DNA from: a virus
IMG/VR virus record: IMGVR_UViG_3300035216_000363
Span: 1 to 21,989 of that record
DNA length: 21,989 bases
Reading direction: 5' to 3' (one strand)
Shown: one piece after another, positions 11,824 through 17,828 of the stretch
How the letters are laid out: the number at the start of each line of letters is the position of its first letter
Position numbering within the stretch: position 1 is the first letter of the stretch
Made by a program: the position numbers and the translations under genes
The notes under the pieces: model-generated
Told to the model about the DNA's origin: nothing
The model's input: only the letters and a program-made list of their open reading frames with translations
The model's database searches: none

Positions 11824-13497
11824 TTAAAATGGTAAACTGTCGGTTATTACTTCAAACTTTTTTGAAGCCAATGAAATGTCTTTATAAATTCCGCCGGCAT
11901 TAAAATCGGGCGCGATATCAAAATCGCCCAATTGTCCGTTTTCTTTTCGCTTAACCTTTTCAACATACATTTTCACAATGTCCGAATTATATTGGGTTTT
12001 TTGACCTATGCAACGAAATACAATCATTCCGTTATATGCTTTATTAAAGAAATCAGCGCTTCCGGATATATCATATAATGTTGGTTTTTTATAACTACCA
12101 TTATCCGATTCAATTTTTCTTGGATGCGCCACCAAAAATAAATGTGTGTTTGTTTGTTGACAAAATTGCGTTATTTGTGAAAGCGCTTTTCCAATGTAAG
12201 AATGATCACGTTGCGCCGAATGGTCAAGCATATTCCAGGGATCAATCACGCAAACGTTAATCCCCTTTTGAAATACTAAATCTCTAAACGCGTTTAATAT
12301 TCCTTCTAAAGTTAAATTTTCTAAATCAATTTTAACCCAAAAGAAATGATCTTGAATAAAATCTTTTGTTTGATTTAAATCATCGTTATTACAGTTTTTT
12401 TCATTTAATTTATTTGCGATTCGTTTTATATGTCCCTCATAAGGAAATGATTCAGGTGAAAACATAGCGCAACGCATATCATAACGCGTTGCCATATTGC
12501 AACATATTTGGTCAACAACATCAGATTTCCCGGCGTTTGGTATTCCGGTGACAACTGTCCATTCACCCGGTGACATTTTAAAGTAATTATCCGAGTTCGG
12601 CAAACCAATTGAATAGTTTTTGACGCCGTTTTCATTATAGTTCAAAACATTATCCCAAATGTTATCAATGTTTAAAATGCCTTCTAATGGAAAGTTTTTA
12701 GCGCCTTTAATTATATTACGCAACGTTTCACCCCCCTTTGACATTAAAACCTCGTTAGCGTCTTTAAAATCACCAAATTCAACGTATTTACAACGATAAG
12801 CGCCAAACCTTCGGGCCAATTCATTGCGGAGTTCGATTCCCGGATTGTCATTGTCGGTGCAAATTATAATCTGTTTTTTATCTTTAAAATATTCAAAACA
12901 ATTATCTAAATATTCTAAACGTTGATTTCCTTTTGATGCACCATTTGGAACGCTACAAACGGAATACAAACCGGATTCGTGTAATGAAAGCGCATCCATT
13001 TCCCCTTCAACAATGTAAACGGTTTCCATTTCTTTGACATTGTCAAGTCCGTAAAAAACCAATTCAGCGCCGGAAACCATTTTAAAATTCTTTTCAGAAT
13101 CCCGATATTTTACATTTAACAACTCATTATCACGATAATAATTGAAATTAATTGCGCGCCGCTTTTTACCAACTTGCGGAAAAAACTGCAATGATTCGCC
13201 AATTTTCCAATGAACCAAAGTTGGTTCTGTTATCCCTCGTTTATTAAACCATTCAACAACTCGCGATGTCAAATTTACTTTTATTTTTTCGGGTTTAACG
13301 TATTCGGGTTTTTTCTGAAATTTAGTTGTGCCGCTGAATCCGCAATTGTGACAATTAAATAAACCCTGATCTAAATCAACGGACAAACATTTATCGCGTT
13401 TGTTTTTTCGTGTTGCGCTACATTCCGGACATTGCGTTTTTATTTTGCCGGTTGATTTATTGCCGACATCAATATTAAAATCGTTAAAAGTTTTCAT
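11824..13497 (-). CDS. Bifunctional primase-helicase (T7 gp4/Twinkle-like)
   Basis: A 557-residue protein with three parts. Zinc-binding: C23-x2-C26 and C49-x2-C52. TOPRIM: IVEGEMDAL (E165) and IICTDNDNPG (D215). RecA-like helicase: Walker A GIPNAGKS (318-325), Walker B VCVIDP (D419), and LFLVAHPRK (453-461). It unwinds DNA at the fork and primes synthesis; no phage polymerase is visible here, so the host's may be used. The last residues, EVITDSLPF, resemble the acidic -PF tail of SSB proteins. It lies 46 bases after the nuclease gene, with a CTATAAC leader before the ATG. Confidence 0.93.
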   Translation of the reverse strand: MKTFNDFNIDVGNKSTGKIKTQCPECSATRKNKRDKCLSVDLDQGLFNCHNCGFSGTTKFQKKPEYVKPEKIKVNLTSRVVEWFNKRGITEPTLVHWKIGESLQFFPQVGKKRRAINFNYYRDNELLNVKYRDSEKNFKMVSGAELVFYGLDNVKEMETVYIVEGEMDALSLHESGLYSVCSVPNGASKGNQRLEYLDNCFEYFKDKKQIIICTDNDNPGIELRNELARRFGAYRCKYVEFGDFKDANEVLMSKGGETLRNIIKGAKNFPLEGILNIDNIWDNVLNYNENGVKNYSIGLPNSDNYFKMSPGEWTVVTGIPNAGKSDVVDQICCNMATRYDMRCAMFSPESFPYEGHIKRIANKLNEKNCNNDDLNQTKDFIQDHFFWVKIDLENLTLEGILNAFRDLVFQKGINVCVIDPWNMLDHSAQRDHSYIGKALSQITQFCQQTNTHLFLVAHPRKIESDNGSYKKPTLYDISGSADFFNKAYNGMIVFRCIGQKTQYNSDIVKMYVEKVKRKENGQLGDFDIAPDFNAGGIYKDISLASKKFEVITDSLPF

Positions 13498-13543
13498 TTG
13501 TTATAGTTTTGTTTTTGCTAAAGTAAAAATATTTTTTTAATTA

Positions 13544-14059
13544 TCATAAGTTTTTTAAAAATAAAAGTTCATCTTCATTAACTAATTTGTTTTGATCTAA
13601 ACAATACGCCATCACTCGCGTTTGTTTTAAATTGGAATCTTGAAATAACATTTCGTTTGTTGCATATCCTTTGAACTGATAGTTTGGATAATTTTCGCAA
13701 ACAAAAAAGGCAAACAAATCAACATCGCATTTATTAAACTTAGGAACCATCAATGGATATTGTTTTTGCGATGTCTTAACGTCAACGGACATTGAAAGCC
13801 AATTGCAATCGTAATCATCTGTTTTTTGACGCTTTGAAGTGTTTTTAATTTCAAAATCTGGGAACGTGTTTTTTTCGCGACAAAATATGTATTCAGCGCC
13901 AAATCCGAAAACGTTTAAATTAACGCCACCAAATTCAGCAACGCGACCCGAACCATCCCAACCGGTTTTTTCTTTGTTAGATTGGCGCATTTCGGCTACT
14001 AATTCAACAATCTTTTGTTCGTGAATGTCTAACGTGTATATTTCATTTATTTGTAGCAT
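13544..14059 (-). CDS. PD-(D/E)XK nuclease-like protein
   Basis: A 171-residue protein. The order of residues fits a restriction-like nuclease: E56 in GFGAEYIFCREKN, P67-D68 in FPDFEI, then D93-V-K95 in MSVDVKTSQ, followed by a second half with FNKCDVDLFAFFVCENYP as expected for the core beta strands. The segment between D68 and D93 is longer than a minimal core. It lies between the replication initiator and the primase-helicase with only a few bases between initiator and nuclease genes, so a role in processing replication or recombination intermediates is plausible. A restriction-type role in host DNA degradation is the alternative; no family was recognised with certainty. Confidence 0.7.
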   Translation of the reverse strand: MLQINEIYTLDIHEQKIVELVAEMRQSNKEKTGWDGSGRVAEFGGVNLNVFGFGAEYIFCREKNTFPDFEIKNTSKRQKTDDYDCNWLSMSVDVKTSQKQYPLMVPKFNKCDVDLFAFFVCENYPNYQFKGYATNEMLFQDSNLKQTRVMAYCLDQNKLVNEDELLFLKNL

Positions 14060-14063
14060 ATTA

Positions 14064-14984
14064 TTAATTTTTAATTATATAGGTTTTTAGTTCGTTAAAT
14101 TCATTGGTTTGCATTAATTGTCTTAAATGAAATTCAAATAGTTCACCGCCTTTTGTTTTGGCGCCTAATTCTTGTTTTCCATCCGCCGCGCTTGTATATA
14201 TAAAAAATTCATTTAACCCTTTTACTTTTTGGAATCCTATTGGTTTTGTGTTTGCCTTTTGCATCAACATAAAACGATCAATATATTTAATCCCGTTTTT
14301 ATCTAAATTTCTAAATTTTAAAATACTTAAAAAATTAGTTTGCCAGAAATCATCGGCCCTCAAAAACTTTGTGATATTGTAAACATCGCGCAAATCATAT
14401 TTATCAATTCTTTGAATTTTATCCAAGCACTCTAACCATCGGTTTTTTTGGTTTTGTGTTTTGGGCTTATATTGAATTGGAAATAATTCCACAAAATAAG
14501 GGAACGCCTTTAAAACGGTTGAATTGTATTGTGGCGTTTTCGATTTTGAGGGTATTTCTTTATTTAGTATTTCTTTAGTTATATAGTTTATATTAGTATT
14601 ACTTTGTTGCGGATTAACCGGCGCCGGTTTAACCGCCGCGGTTTTTACCGTTGCGGTTTTTCCCGTTGCGGTGGGCTTTACCTTCTTAGGTTTGTCATTT
14701 AGATAGTAATTATAACCGGCAAATTTTCCGCCTTTTCTTATTTCTTTACGAACTAAAAACCCCGAATTTATTAGTTCATTTAAACGCGTGTTAATGGCGT
14801 CTTTTCCATCCTTAAAATGACCGCAAATAAACTGAACGGTCATTTCTGTTTTCGCTTCGTGTGAAAAAAGCCAACAATATAATCCGGTTGCGCTTGATGA
14901 AATTCCTTTATGCCTGAATATAGTGTTCGGAACGATTGTGAATCTTTCGAATTTTTTTGGCTTATATATTTTGTTTATATCCAT
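14064..14984 (-). CDS. Replication initiator-like protein with winged helix and internal repeats
   Basis: A 306-residue protein. Residues 15-95 form a helix-turn-helix/winged-helix domain of the phage replication protein type: FTIVPNTIFRHKGISSSATGLYCWLFSH, TEMTVQFICGHFKDGKDAINTRLNELINSGFLVRKEI and a GKFAGYNYYL wing. Residues 105-127 form a Thr/Ala/Pro-rich linker of near-repeats (TATGK, TATVK, TAAVK, PAPVN, PQQ) encoded by in-frame 15-bp DNA repeats. The C-terminal half (about 135-306) is helical and mixed, and probably binds the helicase or its loader. As in lambda O, the repeats could be the origin. The promoter box is at 15075-15082 and a hairpin lies directly before the ATG. Confidence 0.78.
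   Translation of the reverse strand: MDINKIYKPKKFERFTIVPNTIFRHKGISSSATGLYCWLFSHEAKTEMTVQFICGHFKDGKDAINTRLNELINSGFLVRKEIRKGGKFAGYNYYLNDKPKKVKPTATGKTATVKTAAVKPAPVNPQQSNTNINYITKEILNKEIPSKSKTPQYNSTVLKAFPYFVELFPIQYKPKTQNQKNRWLECLDKIQRIDKYDLRDVYNITKFLRADDFWQTNFLSILKFRNLDKNGIKYIDRFMLMQKANTKPIGFQKVKGLNEFFIYTSAADGKQELGAKTKGGELFEFHLRQLMQTNEFNELKTYIIKN
14598..14672 (-). repeat. Iteron-like 15-bp repeats inside the initiator gene (candidate origin)
   Basis: On the minus strand: ACCGCAACGGGAAAA, ACCGCAACGGTAAAA, ACCGCGGCGGTTAAA, CCGGCGCCGGTTAAT, then a partial CCGCAACAAAG. The first four occupy 14672-14613 with an exact 15-base period. Units 3 and 4 are near or full palindromes. The G/C-rich cluster stands out in otherwise AT-rich DNA and shares CCGCAAC with sites in the gene's leader. 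Use as the replication origin is inferred. Confidence 0.65.
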
Positions 14985-14996
14985 AGTAAAAAAATA

Positions 14997-15038
14997 ACCC
15001 TATCAAATCAGCGGTTGCGGTCGCTTCATCAATAGGGT
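14997..15038 (-). promoter_or_regulatory. Leader hairpin before the initiator gene (terminator or attenuator-like)
   Basis: Outer arms ACCCTAT (14997-15003) and ATAGGGT (15032-15038), an internal loop, then inner arms AGCG (15010-15013) and CGCT (15022-15025) around GTTGCGGT. On the minus strand it runs into TTATTTTTTT and then the ATG of the initiator gene. Since the promoter box is upstream of it, it can act as an attenuator for that gene or as a terminator for the 81-residue gene. Confidence 0.6.
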
Positions 15039-15074
15039 ATTAAAAAAAGTTAATGTTGCCGCAACTCAACTTTG

Positions 15075-15082
15075 CAAATATA
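15075..15082 (-). promoter_or_regulatory. Promoter -7 box TATATTTG for the initiator gene
   Basis: A full TAnnTTTG match on the minus strand, 12 bases past the end of the 81-residue gene; a TTTG lies upstream at only 14 bases. The leader to ATG 14984 is about 90 bases, long for this genome, and holds the hairpin and a GTTGCcGCAAC palindrome (15055-15065). Confidence 0.5.
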
Positions 15083-15093
15083 AAAATAATCTT

Positions 15094-15339
15094 TTACAAA
15101 ATGTGATTATATTTTACATTATCACAAAATGATCTTAAATCGTCAAATATTTTTTTTAGTTCATCAATGTCAATTTCTGAATCTTCATATTTAAACCATA
15201 GCAATTCAATCAATAAATCAAATTCAACTCGTGTTGATGATCCAACGTAATGATAGGTAACGGCTATTTTATCCGAATCCGATTGTGTCCACCTAATTTT
15301 TTGATTTGCATCATCAAAATAAACTCCTTTATATTTCAT
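15094..15339 (-). CDS. Hypothetical protein (81 residues)
   Basis: An acidic protein (MKYKGVYFDDANQKIRWTQSDSD...) with an N-terminal beta region and two C-terminal helices (VEFDLLIELLWFKYEDSEID and DELKKIFDDLRSFCDNV). It starts 11 bases after the VRR-NUC gene and is the last gene before the initiator promoter. I recognise no family. A role as a partner of the neighbouring nuclease cannot be inferred from sequence alone. Confidence 0.65.
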   Translation of the reverse strand: MKYKGVYFDDANQKIRWTQSDSDKIAVTYHYVGSSTRVEFDLLIELLWFKYEDSEIDIDELKKIFDDLRSFCDNVKYNHIL

Positions 15340-15350
15340 TTTTTTAACTT

Positions 15351-15728
15351 TTAAATTTCATTATTAAAATATTTGTTTATAGTGTCAATACAATCATCAA
15401 AGTTATTATGCCAATTAACCGCCCAATTGCAATTTTCAAGCCATTTAAGCCACTTTTTTTGATTTGGTGTAGGTTTGTTATATTTGTACTTTAGTTCGAT
15501 CGCTAAACCGCCTTTATTTGCGTTTGGCGTAAATATCAATAAATCAGGGATTCCAGGTTTTGCGCCCAAATACTTCATTTTGTATTGTTCAAATGGCGTT
15601 CTTTTCCCTTCATTCATTGGGTGTGTAAAAATGGCGTTCGGATATTGCATTAAAATATAATTAATAACCGCGCGTTGCAATTGATCTTCACCCTTTAAAT
15701 ATTTTTGATATGGATTTATTTTTGCCAT
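15351..15728 (-). CDS. VRR-NUC domain nuclease
   Basis: A 125-residue protein consisting essentially of a VRR-NUC domain: GEDQLQRAVINYI (E14, Q18), a central THPMNEGKRTPFEQYKMKYLGAKPGIPDLLIF with P61-D62, then LAIELKYKYNKPTPNQKKWL with E78-L-K80. The PD...ExK order is that of a metal-dependent nuclease; stand-alone phage VRR-NUC proteins are thought to cut branched or junction DNA, as a resolvase does, which would serve recombination-dependent replication and packaging. It begins 2 bases after the 46-residue gene. Confidence 0.9.
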   Translation of the reverse strand: MAKINPYQKYLKGEDQLQRAVINYILMQYPNAIFTHPMNEGKRTPFEQYKMKYLGAKPGIPDLLIFTPNANKGGLAIELKYKYNKPTPNQKKWLKWLENCNWAVNWHNNFDDCIDTINKYFNNEI

Positions 15729-15730
15729 TT

Positions 15731-15871
15731 TTATATTTCGTTATCCAAAACGCCAATTATCTTCCTAATTTCAGAACGTTCAAATTCGCCAATAAAAATT
15801 TTATCTTCAGAAATAAACGTTAATTTATAATAATCCTTTTTTGTTTTTTTTATTTTAATTTGTAACGCCAT
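15731..15871 (-). CDS. Small basic beta-rich protein (46 residues)
   Basis: An open frame from ATG 15871 to TAA 15731: MALQIKIKKTKKDYYKLTFI, then SEDKIFIGEFERSEIRKIIG, then VLDNEI. Two or three strands followed by a short helix, basic at the N-terminus. It overlaps the end of the DnaA-like gene by 17 bases and ends 2 bases before the VRR-NUC ATG, which is tight packing expected of a real gene. Family and function unknown; a small DNA-binding or nuclease partner protein is possible. Confidence 0.6.
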   Translation of the reverse strand: MALQIKIKKTKKDYYKLTFISEDKIFIGEFERSEIRKIIGVLDNEI

Positions 15872-16244
15872 TTTTTAATTTTTTATTTTCGTTTTTTAAT
15901 ATATCGTTTTCAATCAAAAGTGAATTATATTTATAAACCATTGATTCGGCGCTGATAGTATAATCATTTATTTCATTAAAAACAAGTTTTTTTAAATTTT
16001 CAAATCTTTGATTAAATGCTTTATCAAATCGAATCCAATCATCAATATTTTTTAAGCTGTGAATAACCGAAGCGTGATCACGCCCAACAGCTTCAGATAT
16101 CACTTTCATTGAAAACCTGGTTGTGTTACGCGCCAACCAATAAAATGCAGCTCGGGCCATTACAATATCTCTTTGCCTTGAGTTTTCACGAACATCAACA
16201 TTGTAGTAATTATTTACGTTTTTTATTAAATTTTCTAAGGTCAT
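15855..16244 (-). CDS. Stand-alone DnaA domain IV-like DNA-binding protein
   Basis: A 129-residue protein. Residues 1-72 match the C-terminal DNA-binding domain of DnaA: VNNYYNVDVRENSRQRDIVMARAAFYWLARNTTRFSMKVISEAVGRDHASVIHSLKNI, with the signature GRDHASVIHS (54-63). The AAA+ ATPase and other DnaA domains are missing, so it cannot drive melting alone; it may bind DnaA boxes, compete with or recruit the host machinery, or regulate genes. The C-terminus (about 95-125) is a coiled-coil helix (YKYNSLLIENDILKNENKKL) that could dimerise. It starts 2 bases after the exonuclease stop (TAA-N2-ATG). Confidence 0.87.
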   Translation of the reverse strand: MTLENLIKNVNNYYNVDVRENSRQRDIVMARAAFYWLARNTTRFSMKVISEAVGRDHASVIHSLKNIDDWIRFDKAFNQRFENLKKLVFNEINDYTISAESMVYKYNSLLIENDILKNENKKLKNGVTN

Positions 16245-16246
16245 TT

Positions 16247-17008
16247 TTATAGTATTAAAGATCCGTCATTATTAAATTCATTCCAAATAAAACCCGATAT
16301 AATTCCGGTTTCATCATATATTTTCCAATCATTAAAAGCACGCTGCCAACCTTTGCGCCCTTGGTCAATCATTTCATCGCTTAACGCGTAAACCTCAACA
16401 GAAAACGGCCAATTAGTTTCAACAGCTATAAATCGAAAGTTTTCAGCCGGAACGCCTAACATATCAGAATAAAAGGCGCATTGTAAATGATAGCCATATT
16501 TATAAACATCGCGGCGAAATGCAATTGGTGAATTATCTTGGCACGTTTTAACATCCGAAATAAAGTTTTCAACCCGGTTTAAAACATCGGGCCGAATGCG
16601 AACATCAATATCATCGTGTTTTTTGTAGTGTGAAAGCTCAATTTCGCCTTTGCAATATTTTTGGGCCAAATCGTGATTTCTAAAATTTTCTAAAATCTTT
16701 GTGATTTTGTTATGTTCATCAAAACCTAATAATAATTTTCCTTCAGCTTTTTTTGATTCGATTTCAAACGCTTCTTTTCCAGCTTTTGTACGGCGGTCAA
16801 TTTTTGGCATAATGTGATAATCTTTGTAATAAAGTTCGGGCTCTAACATAGCGCAATGAACCGCGGAACCCAATGCCATTGCGGATGATTCAAAAGGTTT
16901 TTGTTTTAAGAAATGATAAACAGATTTCTTGTGTATTGTTTTAAGGCCTGAAGCGCTTATTCCTGGTGATGAATGATATACTTCATTCGCGTCATATTGT
17001 GTTTTCAT
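16247..17008 (-). CDS. RecE/exonuclease VIII-like PD-(D/E)XK nuclease
   Basis: A 253-residue protein of the RecB/RecE nuclease fold found in phages as an exonuclease VIII-like domain. N-terminal YHSSPGISASGLKTI is typical of the family; H51 in ALGSAVHCAMLEP, D141 in RIRPDVL, D152-V-K154 in FISDVKTCQD, and the Q176-x3-Y180 motif in LQCAFYSDML complete the catalytic set. It should digest one strand of double-stranded DNA ends to give overhangs for the annealing protein at 17829-18326, forming a recombination pair with the SSB-like protein. A 38-residue gene and a 79-residue gene separate it from its partners. The leader is AAAACTATG. Confidence 0.9.
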   Translation of the reverse strand: MKTQYDANEVYHSSPGISASGLKTIHKKSVYHFLKQKPFESSAMALGSAVHCAMLEPELYYKDYHIMPKIDRRTKAGKEAFEIESKKAEGKLLLGFDEHNKITKILENFRNHDLAQKYCKGEIELSHYKKHDDIDVRIRPDVLNRVENFISDVKTCQDNSPIAFRRDVYKYGYHLQCAFYSDMLGVPAENFRFIAVETNWPFSVEVYALSDEMIDQGRKGWQRAFNDWKIYDETGIISGFIWNEFNNDGSLIL

Positions 17009-17012
17009 AGTT

Positions 17013-17129
17013 TTAACAGTCGTTTAAAATGTGATCGGTTTGTTCGTTAATAATTACTTTTAATTTTTCGATTTTGTTTTCCATCGCTTCAATGCGATAT
17101 TGCAGAAATTTAAGTGTTTCGTTGTTCAT
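17013..17129 (-). CDS. Small coiled-coil protein (38 residues)
   Basis: An open frame from ATG 17129 to TAA 17013: MNNETLKFLQYRIEAMENKI, then EKLKVIINEQTDHILNDC. A heptad-like spacing of hydrophobic residues (L6, L9, I13, M16, I20, L23, I26, I27) suggests a single dimerising helix. It starts right after the hairpin at 17145-17164 with the ACACTATG leader and ends 4 bases before the exonuclease ATG, so it is either a small partner protein of the exonuclease or a leader peptide for it. No family is known to me. Confidence 0.55.
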   Translation of the reverse strand: MNNETLKFLQYRIEAMENKIEKLKVIINEQTDHILNDC

Positions 17130-17144
17130 AGTGTTTAAATTAAA

Positions 17145-17164
17145 AGGGAGCTTTTATACTCCCT
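17145..17164 (-). terminator. Hairpin AGGGAG/CTCCCT, copy B (possible terminator)
   Basis: AGGGAG (17145-17150), 8-base loop, CTCCCT (17159-17164), followed on the minus strand by TTTAATTT. Same arms and nearly the same loop as copy A at 2319-2338. It lies 15 bases after the stop of the 79-residue gene. Confidence 0.6.
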
Positions 17165-17179
17165 ATTTAGTTTATTATT

Positions 17180-17419
17180 TTAGATATTATCTTGATCTAA
17201 GTGATAACTACTTGATCCGTTTGGAAATTCTCCGATCCAGATTAACTCTTTTTTGTAAAGAGATCCTAAGACGCCCTTTAATTCGTTTTTAGTACCGTTA
17301 AAGCTATCTAATATCGTGTCAAAACACTCTGTTGGAGTTTCCTCATATTCATCACCTTGAGATATGATAGTTAATACTTTTTTTTCTAATGCTGTAATGT
17401 TTAAATTTAAAGTTGTCAT
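17180..17419 (-). CDS. Small winged-helix-like DNA-binding protein (79 residues)
   Basis: A protein from ATG 17419 (MTTLNLNITALEKKVLTIIS...). Residues 9-20 form a first helix, TKNELKGVLGSLYKKELIWIGE (about 43-64) reads as a recognition helix plus the start of a wing, and GSSSYHLD as the second wing strand, so a winged-helix transcription factor fold is likely. An ATG nine codons further upstream (17446) is possible, but the later start is chosen because its surroundings match those of the 68-residue gene exactly and leave a sensible leader. It has its own strong promoter. Two direct repeats over the -33 box could be its operator. It sits between SSB and exonuclease as a separate unit. Confidence 0.65.
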   Translation of the reverse strand: MTTLNLNITALEKKVLTIISQGDEYEETPTECFDTILDSFNGTKNELKGVLGSLYKKELIWIGEFPNGSSSYHLDQDNI

Positions 17420-17456
17420 AATATTTGTTTTTGATTGCAGCTTCATTGCTACACTC

Positions 17457-17488
17457 CAAAGATATATATTATTTTACTTATAAACAAA
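17457..17488 (-). promoter_or_regulatory. Near-consensus Bacteroidota promoter for the 79-residue gene
   Basis: The minus strand has TTTG (17488-17485), 20 bases, then TATCTTTG (17464-17457), matching the primary Bacteroidota consensus (TTTG-N19-21-TAnnTTTG) completely. It is the best promoter in the window. Confidence 0.8.
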
Positions 17489-17500
17489 TAATAAACAAAT
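17480..17500. repeat. Tandem 10-bp direct repeats over the -33 box (possible operator)
   Basis: ATAAACAAAT at 17480-17489 and again at 17491-17500 on the plus strand, an 11-base period (about one helical turn). The first copy contains the -33 TTTG of the promoter, so a bound protein would compete with RNA polymerase. Confidence 0.55.
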
Positions 17501-17526
17501 TATTTTCAAAATAATGTAAAAAAAAA

Positions 17527-17546
17527 GCGATCCCCGAAGGAACCGC
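17527..17546 (-). terminator. Terminator with a UUCG loop after the SSB-like gene
   Basis: The minus strand has GCGGTTCC, TTCG, GGGATCGC, then nine T: an 8-bp stem with two G-U pairs and the very stable UUCG loop. It lies about 27 bases after the SSB-like stop and ends the early recombination unit. Confidence 0.92.
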
Positions 17547-17572
17547 CAATTGTTTTGAATGTCAATAATTAA

Positions 17573-17821
17573 TTAAAACGGTAAATCATCACCGCCTTCA
17601 GCAACCGGCGCCGCTTCTTGTTTAACATAAACATCACTTAATTTCAATGAAAAGAATTTTCCTTTTGCGCCTTCTTTAACCCAAGCCGCAATTTGTTGTT
17701 CGGTTCCATCTTGTAATTTAATCGTTCCCGAATATTCAGGTTGATTGTCTGAAGTTTTGTTTGTGTTCTTGAATAAACTTCCGTTTCCATTTTGGTGTTC
17801 GTACTTTTTTTCGATACTCAT
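17573..17821 (-). CDS. SSB-like protein with an acidic DDLPF tail
   Basis: An 82-residue protein. Residues 12-63 have a short beta-barrel-like pattern (GNGSLFKNT, PEYSGTIKLQDGTEQQIAAW, KGKFFSLKLSD), as in small phage single-strand-binding or DUF736-like proteins. The end, EGGDDLPF, is the typical SSB C-terminal tip through which SSB recruits partners. It is too short for a full classical SSB but keeps both elements. It lies 7 bases after the annealing protein gene. It probably coats single-stranded DNA made by the exonuclease or at the fork and links to the host proteins. Confidence 0.72.
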   Translation of the reverse strand: MSIEKKYEHQNGNGSLFKNTNKTSDNQPEYSGTIKLQDGTEQQIAAWVKEGAKGKFFSLKLSDVYVKQEAAPVAEGGDDLPF

Positions 17822-17828
17822 TTTTTAT

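Noticed and set aside
11824-13497. Restriction-modification system with the methyltransferase at 11192-11809
   Set aside because: The flanking genes are the primase-helicase and small proteins; the PD-(D/E)XK protein at 13544-14059 is not adjacent and lies in the replication unit.
17420-17446. Nine-codon longer form of the winged-helix-like protein
   Set aside because: The later ATG has the same surroundings as the 68-residue gene and leaves a normal leader after the promoter; the earlier ATG is only about 10 bases from the -7 box. Not fully excluded.
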